From Feifania hominis (lineage in GTDB: Bacteria; Bacillota; Clostridia; Oscillospirales; Feifaniaceae), in assembly GCF_014384765.1 (NCBI RefSeq), contig NZ_JACRSP010000002.1, positions 496,001 to 560,000 on the forward strand: a stretch of DNA of 64,000 bases, written 5' to 3'. A program made the position numbers and the translations under genes. The notes beneath the pieces are model-generated. The model ran no database searches and was not told where the DNA came from. It saw nothing but the letters and a program-made list of their open reading frames with translations. Positions 24,177 to 31,618 of this stretch are shown piece by piece; the first letter of the stretch is position 1; each line of letters opens with the position of its first letter.

Positions 24177-25358
24177 ATGAATCGCTATCTGGAACAGGCC
24201 CGCGCCCTTGAGCACGAGCTGATCGAAAACCGCCGCACCCTGCACGCCTATGCCGAGACCGGCTTTGAGCTGCCGAAGACCCTCGCGTTTGTCGAGCGCG
24301 AACTGAAAAGCTGCGGCCTTATCCCTGTGCGCGTCGGCCGCGCCGGCGTCAGCTGCACCATCGGCTCAGGCGGACAGACCATTCTGCTGCGCGCCGATAT
24401 GGATGCGCTGCCGATGGCCGAGCAGACCGGGCTCGACTTCGCAGCGCAAAACGGCAACTGCCACTCCTGCGGCCACGACTGCCACACGGCCATGCTGCTT
24501 GCGGCGGCAAAACTCCTCAAACGGAACGAGGCGAATCTCAGGGGTACGGTCAAGCTGATGTTTCAGCCCGCCGAGGAGCAGCTCGCCGGCGCGCTCGATA
24601 TGATCGAGGCCGGTATTCTCGAAAATCCACAAGTCGACGCCGCCATGGCACTCCACATCATGAGCGGCATGCCCCACTCGCACACCGGCGCCGTCACCTA
24701 TTGCAAGGGACCCGCCCTCTATTCGGGCGACGCGGTACGCATCACCGTCTCCGGCAAGGACGCCCATGGCAGCACGCCCGAGGCCGGTGTGGACGCCATC
24801 AACATCGCCGCGCACATCGTCATCGCCCTGCAGGAGATTCTCGCGCGCGAAATTCCCTGCACCGACCACGCCGTGCTCATCGTGGGCAAAATCGAGGGGG
24901 GCACAACCTGCAACACCCTCGCGGGCACGGCGGTGCTTGAGGCCTCCGTGCGCGCCATCACTCGCGAGAGCCGCGACTTTATCAAGCGCCGCATACAGGA
25001 GATCAGCCAGACAGTAGCCGCAACCTACCGCGGCCGGGCCGAGGTCGAGTTTGTCTACGGCATGCCGCCGCTTGTCACCGACGTCGCCCTCAGCGAAGAA
25101 CTCGCCTCCTACTGCGCTGAGGTTGCGGGCGGGGACATGGTCCATGAGATGCCCACCTCAAACGGCAGCGAGGACTTCACCGCCGTCGCCGAGCGGGTCC
25201 CGTCGGCCGTATTCATGCTCGGGGTGGGCAGCATCGATGAGGGACACACCTGCTCCATGCACAACCCCGGCATGCTGGTCAACGAGAGCGCCCTTGCAGA
25301 GGGCGCCGCCCTCTATGCCAACTGCGCCGCCCGCTATCTCGAGGCGCACAGCCGTTAG
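24177..25358 (+). CDS. M20 family amidohydrolase
   Basis: This zinc amidohydrolase (M20D, hippurate/N-acyl amino-acid hydrolase group) has 393 aa. Metal-site segments are ADMDALPM, CHSCGHDCHTAMLLAAAK (Cys and His ligands), FQPAEEQLAGA (Glu pair), ALHIMSGMP (His) and a C-terminal CSMHNPGM (His). The dimerisation insert GKDAHGSTPEAGVDAI is present. GGAGGG precedes the ATG. Its place in a Trp-type T-box operon suggests it releases tryptophan or another aromatic amino acid from a conjugate imported by the preceding transporter. The substrate is inferred only from context. Confidence 0.88.
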   Translation: MNRYLEQARALEHELIENRRTLHAYAETGFELPKTLAFVERELKSCGLIPVRVGRAGVSCTIGSGGQTILLRADMDALPMAEQTGLDFAAQNGNCHSCGHDCHTAMLLAAAKLLKRNEANLRGTVKLMFQPAEEQLAGALDMIEAGILENPQVDAAMALHIMSGMPHSHTGAVTYCKGPALYSGDAVRITVSGKDAHGSTPEAGVDAINIAAHIVIALQEILAREIPCTDHAVLIVGKIEGGTTCNTLAGTAVLEASVRAITRESRDFIKRRIQEISQTVAATYRGRAEVEFVYGMPPLVTDVALSEELASYCAEVAGGDMVHEMPTSNGSEDFTAVAERVPSAVFMLGVGSIDEGHTCSMHNPGMLVNESALAEGAALYANCAARYLEAHSR

Positions 25359-25426
25359 CGCGATTCGCCGCGCAGAGTCCATCGCGAAAGGTCTGTCAGG
25401 GAATTTTCGCTGTGTCCTCCACAAAA

Positions 25427-25460
25427 AAGCCCCGCCTTTGTGCGGGGCTTACTCTTTTTT
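25427..25460 (+). terminator. Terminator after the amidohydrolase gene
   Basis: AAGCCCCGC-CTTTGT-GCGGGGCTT then ACTCTTTTTTT separates the T-box cassette from the spoIIQ-like gene. Confidence 0.88.
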
Positions 25461-25516
25461 TCATCAATTGTATAACTTTGCCTAATCTGTCAAAAATAAT
25501 GGCGGAGGTGCAATCG

Positions 25517-26287
25517 ATGAACAGAAAAAGCACAGATCGCAAGTCAAATCTGGTCAATTTCTTCCTGGGCAAGGGATTCTATGTGGTGCTCATTCTCTGC
25601 GTGATCGCCGTGGCGGCAGGCACATTCGCCATTGTCCGCCACAATTTCAACACGGCGCCGGAGATCGACTTTGACCCTGATCCGGCTCCGCCGGACGACG
25701 AGCCGTCAAACGAGGTGGTCGTCACCGTGCCGGACGTGCCCGATACCCGCGGCGAACAGCAGACCCCCGACCCGGAGCCTGAACCGGAGCCGGAGCCCGA
25801 ACCCGAACCGGCAAAGCCCGCCGTAACCCAGACCGACAAGCCCGCTGAGACCGAAAAGCCGGTCGAGAAAGAGCCGAGCCACTTTTTAAAGCCGGTTGAC
25901 GGCAGTGTAACCAAGGCCTATTCCAATGGGGAGCTCGTCTACTCCGACACACTCAAGGAGTACCGCGTACACACCGGCGTGGATCTCGGCGGCTCGGTCG
26001 GCGACAAGGTCCGCGCCTCGGCAGACGGCACGGTGGACGACATCTACTTTGACGAGCTGATGGGCAACACCGTCGTCATCAAGCACGAGGGCGGCATCCT
26101 GAGCGTCTACCGCAACCTCGGCGAAGAGTTGACGGCAGACGTGGTCAAAGGTGAGAAGATCAAGGCCGGCACCGTCATCGGCGGCATCGGCAAGAGCGCC
26201 CTTGCCGAGTCGGCAGAGGCCCCGCACATCCACTTTGAGATGCTCAAAGACGGCAAATATCTCAACCCTGAGGAATACTTCAAATAA
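25517..26287 (+). CDS. spoIIQ: SpoIIQ-like M23 (LytM) metallopeptidase
   Basis: This is probably the forespore membrane protein that pairs with SpoIIIAH during engulfment. The 256-aa product has one N-terminal helix (about 17-40), an acidic linker with (Pro-Glu) repeats near residues 90-105, and a C-terminal LytM domain. The zinc motifs HTGVDLGG (H-x3-D) and PHIHFEM (H-x-H) are both intact, as in clostridial SpoIIQ and unlike the degenerate Bacillus subtilis protein. The ATG follows GGCGGAGGTG. SpoIID lies upstream, separated by the T-box cassette. It could alternatively be a general M23 hydrolase. Confidence 0.75.
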   Translation: MNRKSTDRKSNLVNFFLGKGFYVVLILCVIAVAAGTFAIVRHNFNTAPEIDFDPDPAPPDDEPSNEVVVTVPDVPDTRGEQQTPDPEPEPEPEPEPEPAKPAVTQTDKPAETEKPVEKEPSHFLKPVDGSVTKAYSNGELVYSDTLKEYRVHTGVDLGGSVGDKVRASADGTVDDIYFDELMGNTVVIKHEGGILSVYRNLGEELTADVVKGEKIKAGTVIGGIGKSALAESAEAPHIHFEMLKDGKYLNPEEYFK

Positions 26288-26290
26288 GAG

Positions 26291-26319
26291 AAGCGGCGTC
26301 GCGTTCGACGCCGCTTTTT
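26291..26319. terminator. Terminator between convergent spoIIQ-like and threonine aldolase genes
   Basis: AAGCGGCGTC-GCGTTC-GACGCCGCTTTTTC, with a T run on the plus strand. Confidence 0.85.
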
Positions 26320-27360
26320 CTATTCCAGATACTCGTGCAGCAACCTCGCCACATAGTCGATGTCGTAGGGCGTGACGTCGTTGTTTGTCACAAAGCGAAA
26401 GACCGGCCCCGCCTCGCTCTCAGACTGGGCACCCGTGATTTTGACCCCGTTTTGGAACATGAAATCCACAAAGAGATCGCTGTCGAAGCCCGGCTTTGTG
26501 ACGGTGAAAAAGACCATGTTGATTTCGACCGACTCCGGGTCGAGCTCCATGTAGGGCAGTTCGGCCATGAGCTTTGCGAGATACCGGGCGTTCTCGTGGT
26601 CCTCGTGCAGGCGTTTTGTCATGCGCTCCACGGCGATGATGCCCGCCGCGGCAAGCACGCCTGCCTGCCGCATGCCGCCGCCGAGAATCTTGCGGTTTTT
26701 GCGCGCGCGGGCGACAAATTCGCGCGATCCGCAAAGCAGTGAGCCGACCGGCGCGCAGAGCCCCTTAGACACGCAGAACATCACCGAGTCGGCGCAGGCC
26801 GCAAGATCGCGCGCCGCCACGCCGAGTGAAGCCGCAGCATTGAAGATGCGCGCGCCGTCGAGGTGCACCATGAGGCCCGCGTCCTTTGCCGTGGCATACA
26901 GGCGCATCATCAGATCAATCGGCATGACCCGGCCGTTCGACAGGGCATTCTCAAGACACAAAAGCCTCGTCGGCGGCTCGTGGATGTCATCGCTGCGCAG
27001 GGCGCCGCGCACGTCGTGGGGATAGATGTAGTCGTTCGGGTTTGAGACCGTGCGCGTGCTCACCCCGGAGAGAATGGCGGCGGCGCCGACCTCATGCACC
27101 ACAATGTGGCTGTTCGCCCCGGCGATGATCTCGTCGCCCCGGCGGGTGTGGGTCATAATGGCGAGCTGGTTTCCCATCGTCCCCGTGGGGACAAAGAGCG
27201 CCGCTTCCTTGCCGAGGGTGGCGGCGGCGAGCCGTTCCAGCTCCAATATCGTGGGGTCGTCGAGGTAGACGTCGTCGCCGACCTCGGCCTCGGCCATGGC
27301 ACGGCGCATATCCGGTGTTGGCTGGGTCACGGTGTCGCTGCGAAGATCAACATATTTCAC
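26320..27360 (-). CDS. ltaE: Low-specificity L-threonine aldolase
   Basis: This enzyme cleaves L-threonine or L-allo-threonine to glycine and acetaldehyde with PLP. The 346-aa protein shows the family start MKYVDLRSDTVTQPTPDMR, then GDDVYLDDPT, FVPTGTMGNQLA, HLDGARIFNAA and the PLP lysine in MFCVSKGLCAPVGS. The spacing and length fit the aldolase group of the beta-eliminating lyase fold. A weak GGGGGAG site lies upstream. Monocistronic. The acetaldehyde product could be reduced or oxidised by the AdhE encoded later in the window. Confidence 0.94.
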   Translation of the reverse strand: MKYVDLRSDTVTQPTPDMRRAMAEAEVGDDVYLDDPTILELERLAAATLGKEAALFVPTGTMGNQLAIMTHTRRGDEIIAGANSHIVVHEVGAAAILSGVSTRTVSNPNDYIYPHDVRGALRSDDIHEPPTRLLCLENALSNGRVMPIDLMMRLYATAKDAGLMVHLDGARIFNAAASLGVAARDLAACADSVMFCVSKGLCAPVGSLLCGSREFVARARKNRKILGGGMRQAGVLAAAGIIAVERMTKRLHEDHENARYLAKLMAELPYMELDPESVEINMVFFTVTKPGFDSDLFVDFMFQNGVKITGAQSESEAGPVFRFVTNNDVTPYDIDYVARLLHEYLE

Positions 27361-27450
27361 AAGTACTCCCCCTGCCTTTGCCCTCTGGGCTTTTTTTTAG
27401 TATACCGGACACAGGGCCAAAATGCAATTGTCTGAAACGGCAGCGCAGAA

Positions 27451-27476
27451 GCGCCCGCAGCAGAAGCTGCGGGCGC
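27451..27476. repeat. GC-rich hairpin at the 3' end of the split-barrel gene
   Basis: GCGCCCGCAG-CAGAAG-CTGCGGGCGC lies four bases from the minus-strand stop. No T run, so it is a poor intrinsic terminator but may protect the message end. Confidence 0.5.
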
Positions 27477-27479
27477 CCG

Positions 27480-27902
27480 TTATTGGTCATAGCGATAGGT
27501 TGCGAATTTGCCCTCAATCCAGATGGTGGCCTCCCTCGGTCGGAAGCACAGCACACAGTAGTTCTCATCCTGTGGGCCGCCGGCGAAGTGCTCGATCATC
27601 CAGTCCTGCCAGAGGTCTCTCTTTTTCGCGGGATCGGTGACGATTTCAATCTCACCGACCATGGTTACACTGTCGTGGTCGCGGTAAAAGCAGAGACCGG
27701 CTCGCGGATTCTCTCTGAAGTGGGCGGTCTTTTTTGAGTCATTGCCAGTCGAAAAGTAGATGGCTTTCAGCCCCTGCGCCTCGAGCTTGGAGAGAACACA
27801 GGGACGGGGATATCCCTCTTCGCTTCTGGATGCCACGATGATTTCACCGCAGCTTTCGAGCAGTGCCGCGGCTTTCTGTTCGAGCTGTTGTCTCATTTTC
27901 AT
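27480..27902 (-). CDS. Pyridoxamine 5'-phosphate oxidase-like FMN split-barrel protein
   Basis: This is a 140-aa protein of the PNPOx-like flavin-binding split-barrel superfamily (general stress protein 26-like). Visible features are EIIVASRSEEGYPRPCVLSKLEAQG, STGNDSKKTAHFRENPRAGLCFY and VTMVGEIEIVTD. Members bind FMN or F420 and reduce small molecules, but this one is too divergent for a substrate. The ATG follows AAGGAGG on the minus strand. It is preceded by a structured 137-base gap and the AraC regulator, which may be co-transcribed. Confidence 0.82.
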   Translation of the reverse strand: MKMRQQLEQKAAALLESCGEIIVASRSEEGYPRPCVLSKLEAQGLKAIYFSTGNDSKKTAHFRENPRAGLCFYRDHDSVTMVGEIEIVTDPAKKRDLWQDWMIEHFAGGPQDENYCVLCFRPREATIWIEGKFATYRYDQ

Positions 27903-27932
27903 TCCTCCTTTTCGTGAGTGGGGTTCAGCGCA

Positions 27933-27994
27933 TCACCGGGGGCTGGGGCCGGCGCTCTCGATGGTTGCGTTGCCGGCCCGCGTCAGCCCGGTGA
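27933..27994. other. Nested inverted repeats between AraC and split-barrel genes
   Basis: The outer pair TCACCGGG/CCCGGTGA (27933-27940 with 27987-27994) encloses an inner GGCCGGC/GCCGGCC (27947-27953 with 27972-27978). The element would fold as a long two-step hairpin in RNA. No ORF or known RNA family is recognised. It lies upstream of the 27902 start on the minus strand. Confidence 0.45.
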
Positions 27995-28039
27995 CGGAGA
28001 AATCCAGCCAGGCCCTGACCGGGCCGCGCTGCCTTTCCC

Positions 28040-28867
28040 TCACTCACCGATGGTATCCAGTATAGAGGAAAACTTGAGCCGTTCATTGTAAAAACCGGAC
28101 ATGATTCGCCGGTACTCGCCGGGGCTGACGCCGCAGACCGCCTTGAAGTCGTGCCCGAAGTGCGCCTGATCGTAGTAGCCCATCTGCTGTGCCAGCTCCG
28201 TGAGCGGCAGCGCTCCTCTCTGAATGGCGAGTACTGCGCGGTTGATGCGGCGAATACGTGAAAAGCCCTTGGCCGTGAGGCCGAGAGACGGCCTCAAAAG
28301 CCGGTCGAGATGGCGCTCGCTGTAGTGGGTCTGCTCAGCAAGCTCACGCCGCGAGCGAATGGGCCCGTCGCGCAGCAAACGCGCGAGGGCAAGACCCGGC
28401 TCATCCGCTCGGACAGCGGAAAGGCGCCTGAGAAACAACCTGTCGAGACCTCCGAAAAAGAGAAGCGGCTCACCGCAGGTCTCAAAGAGCTCGCCGATCT
28501 CCCTCTCCATTGCCGCATCGAGAAGCCCGAGCGGGGCGCGCACGTCGGTGAGCGCCGAGGCGTCAACACCGGTCAGACGGTGCAGCCCACCCGGCAGAAA
28601 TTCGACAAACAGGCGCGGTGTGTTTGCAAAGTCGTTGCACACCGGTACCGCGCGCGTCATCGGCCCCCAAAAGGCACACACAAGCCGGTTCGGAAAAGCC
28701 GATAAAACAAGGCAGCCGCTCGCGTCCGGCACAATGGTAATCTGCTCTGAAAACCGGCGGGAAGCCGCGGGAAGTGCAACGCGGTAGTGGGAGATGTCCC
28801 CGCGCAGCAGCGGATGCGGCAGCAGACTGATGTCGCATTTTCCCATAATCTGCTGTGGCAGTTTCAC
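28040..28867 (-). CDS. AraC-family transcriptional regulator
   Basis: This 275-aa regulator has an N-terminal effector domain (about 1-165) and a C-terminal double helix-turn-helix: LAEQTHYSERHLDRLLRPSLGLT, then LTELAQQMGYYDQAHFGHDFKAVCGVSPGEYRR. The long open frame upstream is not coding-like; I chose GTG at 28867 because GGGAGGTG lies just before it. It is transcribed toward the flavin split-barrel gene, its possible target. The inducer is unknown. Confidence 0.85.
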   Translation of the reverse strand: MKLPQQIMGKCDISLLPHPLLRGDISHYRVALPAASRRFSEQITIVPDASGCLVLSAFPNRLVCAFWGPMTRAVPVCNDFANTPRLFVEFLPGGLHRLTGVDASALTDVRAPLGLLDAAMEREIGELFETCGEPLLFFGGLDRLFLRRLSAVRADEPGLALARLLRDGPIRSRRELAEQTHYSERHLDRLLRPSLGLTAKGFSRIRRINRAVLAIQRGALPLTELAQQMGYYDQAHFGHDFKAVCGVSPGEYRRIMSGFYNERLKFSSILDTIGE

Positions 28868-28961
28868 CGGCTGCACCTCCCTGTCCCGTTTTCTCCATCT
28901 TAACGGATTTCTCCCGGCAAGTCCACAGGAAAAGGCAGGCCACGCGGCCTGCCCTTTCCTG

Positions 28962-30341
28962 TCACGACGGCATTTCCAGCACCTGTCCAAACAGGCGCAG
29001 CGCCCGCACGGACGAAACGTCAATCGGCTCCATGCCGTACTCGCCCGCAAGCGTGCAGCGCAGGGAGAACGTCCCCTCCTGCGGGCCGGAGTAGGCAAAC
29101 TGTGTAAACGGCACAAAGTCGCCCATATCGTCGAAGTAGCCGAACGCTTCGTCCTGCATCCAGCAGTCGAGCTCCCCCTCAAAGGTCCCGTCGACGTAGA
29201 CGCCGAGCGGCGAGAGCGTCACCCGTTCAATCACTCCCGAGGTCTGACTGTCAGCGAAAGCACGATCCGGCTTCAGCTCCACATTGTTCTCACCGGCCAC
29301 CGGACGAAACGAGACCGACCAACTCTGGCTCTTTACAACCTCCCGCTGCGTGTAGGAGAGCTCCATCTCCAGTTCACTGAGCCGGTCAAGTTCCCCGCGG
29401 GACAGCGCAAAGTTCTCCACCGAGAGCAGCAGCTCCATATCGGTTCGGCTCGTTCTGGTGGCGCCGGTGGAAGCAATTTCCCCGCCGCTCACGCGATCGG
29501 TCAGACGGACGGAGTCGACCGTGCTCCCCCCGTATTCCCGGGTGCGCAGAGATGAGACAATCACAAGCTCATTGCCGATGAAGCCAACCGCATCAAGGCG
29601 GTACTCCGGCACCGGATCGACCACGGCAAGATCGGCGGGTGGGGCGCCGAATACGCGGTAGGGCTCCTCCCCATAAGGCAGACTGAAGACACTGCCGACA
29701 AGCCCGCGGCCCTGCGTTCTGCGGTAGAGTTCACCGAGGTCAACTTCGGCGCGCTGCGTCCCCCTGGTCTCCTTTACAAGCCCATCCACGGTGAACAGAA
29801 TTTCCCGGTCGGGCAGAGTTTGATCCCCCGCCGCAGAGCAGGACAGGTAGCAGTAGAGTGTTCGCCGGTCCTGCGACAGCTCGGTGTGAGTCGTCGAGAC
29901 ATAGCTGTCTGCGGCGCCTGTGATGCGGGCTCTGCCGACTGTGGTGTTCTCATCAAAGGGGGTTCCATCGTCGTTTCGCAGCGTGAACAGAAGCAGCGTG
30001 CCCGAACCGTCGTTGACTGCCGCCTCGAGCGTCATGGTGACACCGGCGGCACTCACACTCTCCCCGACCGGCTGTACCTCGCCGCTGAGCCCGCCGAGAC
30101 GGCCGCCGAAAAAGTGCCGCAGTATGGCCCCGTCGGTGGCCGCGACCGTCACTCCCATGACAAGGACGATTGCGGCTGCGATGAGCAGAGCCCGAAAGCC
30201 TCTGCGGCGGGCCGGCCGGGCTGTGATCCTCCGGGTGACCAGCCGCTGCACGGCGGCCGTGTCGATGGACTCGCGCACATCAATCTCGATGTCGGCGAGC
30301 AGCCGGGCATCGAGATGATCCATCATATCCGTCAGTTTCAT
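28962..30341 (-). CDS. Membrane anti-sigma factor, DUF4179-like
   Basis: This is the probable anti-sigma partner of the ECF factor encoded upstream; their genes overlap by four bases (ATGA). The 459-aa protein has a cytoplasmic N-terminal segment (about 1-48), one membrane helix (FRALLIAAAIVLVMGVTVAA, about 49-68), and a long extracytoplasmic beta-rich region to the end. That region resembles the DUF4179 type found with clostridial ECF sigma genes. No zinc-binding anti-sigma HxxxCxxC motif is visible. It would hold the sigma factor until an envelope signal arrives. Confidence 0.78.
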   Translation of the reverse strand: MKLTDMMDHLDARLLADIEIDVRESIDTAAVQRLVTRRITARPARRRGFRALLIAAAIVLVMGVTVAATDGAILRHFFGGRLGGLSGEVQPVGESVSAAGVTMTLEAAVNDGSGTLLLFTLRNDDGTPFDENTTVGRARITGAADSYVSTTHTELSQDRRTLYCYLSCSAAGDQTLPDREILFTVDGLVKETRGTQRAEVDLGELYRRTQGRGLVGSVFSLPYGEEPYRVFGAPPADLAVVDPVPEYRLDAVGFIGNELVIVSSLRTREYGGSTVDSVRLTDRVSGGEIASTGATRTSRTDMELLLSVENFALSRGELDRLSELEMELSYTQREVVKSQSWSVSFRPVAGENNVELKPDRAFADSQTSGVIERVTLSPLGVYVDGTFEGELDCWMQDEAFGYFDDMGDFVPFTQFAYSGPQEGTFSLRCTLAGEYGMEPIDVSSVRALRLFGQVLEMPS

Positions 30342-30886
30342 AGCGGCTCTCCTCTCCGGTTTAAAATGATTCGCAGCTTCTCTCTCCCGCGGCAGAGACG
30401 GGTTTGAACGGTCTTGGGGTTCATGCCGAGACGCTGCGCGATTTCGGCAACTTTTTCAAAGTAGAAGTACCGGCGAATGAAGATCTCGCTGTCGGGCGGC
30501 CCCATCTCGCCGATGGCCTCGCGCAGCGCCTGCGCCTGCAGGCGGTCGGCAAGGGGATCCTGCGCGCCGGAAAGTCCCTCGAGCGTGTCCTCATCAAGGG
30601 GGATTTCCGGTGTTCTGCCCAGCTTGCGAAGACGGTTTTTCGCCGTGTTTCGCGCAATTGCAGCGAGATAATACCGAAGCGTGCCGTCCCGGTCAATGCG
30701 GCCGGCTGCCTCCCAGAGAGCAAAGAAGATGTCGCTGACCGCCTCTTCAATCTCCTCTCTGCCCGCACCGGGGCCGAGAACCCGCCGGACAATGGCTGCG
30801 ACATAGCCGGCGTACCGGTCAATCAACTGGGCAAGCGCCGCCTCGTCTCGGCACTGCATGCGCTCAAGCAGTCTGTCATCATCCAA
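30338..30886 (-). CDS. ECF-type RNA polymerase sigma factor
   Basis: This is a 182-aa extracytoplasmic-function sigma factor. Region 2 spans about residues 20-85 (ALAQLIDRYAGYVAAIVRRVLG, DIFFALWEAA, YYLAAIARNTAKNRLRK). Region 4 spans about 125-175 (EIFIRRYFYFEKVAEIAQRLGMNPKTVQTRLCRGREKLR). A GGAGGGG site precedes the ATG. The following gene is its probable membrane anti-sigma factor. Target promoters are not known; autoregulation from the region upstream of 30886 is usual for this class. Confidence 0.93.
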   Translation of the reverse strand: MDDDRLLERMQCRDEAALAQLIDRYAGYVAAIVRRVLGPGAGREEIEEAVSDIFFALWEAAGRIDRDGTLRYYLAAIARNTAKNRLRKLGRTPEIPLDEDTLEGLSGAQDPLADRLQAQALREAIGEMGPPDSEIFIRRYFYFEKVAEIAQRLGMNPKTVQTRLCRGREKLRIILNRRGEPL

Positions 30887-30991
30887 TCGCTCCCCCTCCT
30901 CTCACTTCTCTATACACCGGCGCGGACCTCTTTGCTTCACGTTCGCACACTTTTCCCGGTGATATTCTACACAAAAAGCGCGGGAATGTCG

Positions 30992-31020
30992 TTGACCTGC
31001 GAAAAAAAGTCTGGTATAAT
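30992..31020 (+). promoter_or_regulatory. Promoter of tRNA-Ser
   Basis: TTGACC (30992-30997), 17-base spacer, TATAAT (31015-31020); start expected near 31027, about 35 bases before the tRNA. Confidence 0.85.
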
Positions 31021-31061
31021 TGTAAAGCTGCACGGTGGAGCTCGCTTTGCCGTGTCAATAG

Positions 31062-31150
31062 GGAGAGGTATCGAAGTGGTCATAACGGGGCTGACTCGAA
31101 ATCAGTTTGTGCGAAAGCACACGTGGGTTCGAATCCCACCCTCTCCGCCA
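31062..31150 (+). tRNA. tRNA-Ser(CGA)
   Basis: This is an 89-base class II tRNA. The acceptor GGAGAGG pairs with CCTCTCC, followed by discriminator G and an encoded CCA. The anticodon loop CTCGAAA gives anticodon CGA, reading UCG. The long variable arm (TTTGTGCGAAAGCACACG) is typical of serine tRNAs. The T arm is GTGGGTTCGAATCCCAC. Confidence 0.97.
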
Positions 31151-31190
31151 CGTCGGAGCAAAGTCCGCTTTGCTCCGACGTCTTTTTTTA
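31151..31190 (+). terminator. Terminator of tRNA-Ser
   Basis: ACGTCGGAGCAAAG-TCCG-CTTTGCTCCGACGT followed by a seven-T run starts directly after CCA. Confidence 0.95.
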
Positions 31191-31320
31191 TGCCTGCGGC
31201 AAAAGAGACGCCATCCGCCTGTTCCCTTGCTCCTCCTTTCCAAATCGAATCCGCATTCGCTGGGTTTCGATCTGGCAGGGAACGGTTTTTTGAAAAAGCC
31301 TCTTTACTGCACTGAGACAG

Positions 31321-31355
31321 AAAGAAGCTGTCAGATGATATCTGACAGCTTCTTT
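31321..31355. repeat. Perfect 16-bp inverted repeat in the gap before the peptide operon
   Basis: AAAGAAGCTGTCAGAT-GAT-ATCTGACAGCTTCTTT. It lies in the 31191-31533 stretch, which otherwise holds only AT-rich sequence and no gene I can support. It may be a free-standing terminator. Confidence 0.6.
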
Positions 31356-31533
31356 CTTCATTTTATATATAGAGCCAAAATCAGGCAGAAATTCAGGTCA
31401 GACTCCTCAAGCTTGATCATTAAAATTGAATAATTTATCTCATTTAGGTGAATCAAATTCATTTTTTATTGCACAATTGGAATTTTGGCTTTAAGAAATT
31501 TGTCTAAAATTTTTTAATAAGCTTTAAAAAATA

Positions 31534-31562
31534 TTGACCTTTCCTACCTGGATTGATATAAT
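31534..31562 (+). promoter_or_regulatory. Promoter of the peptide-utilisation operon
   Basis: TTGACC (31534-31539), 17-base spacer, TATAAT (31557-31562), preceded by a very AT-rich stretch (31420-31530) that could act as an UP element. Confidence 0.82.
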
Positions 31563-31618
31563 GATGAAAATTACGCTTCGTCCCACTAAAGCGTAAAGAT
31601 TCTAGGAGGGGTAGACAC

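Noticed and set aside
25770..25820. Pro-Glu codon repeats as a phase-variable repeat tract
   Set aside because: The repeat is short and imperfect at DNA level and in frame; a flexible linker is the simpler explanation.
28868..29182. N-terminal extension of the AraC regulator
   Set aside because: The extension is Arg/Cys/Ser-rich shadow sequence overlapping the anti-sigma gene; a GTG with a good ribosome-binding site at 28867 gives the normal length.
31193..31318. 41-codon plus-strand frame after tRNA-Ser
   Set aside because: No ribosome-binding site, and it begins in the tRNA terminator tail.
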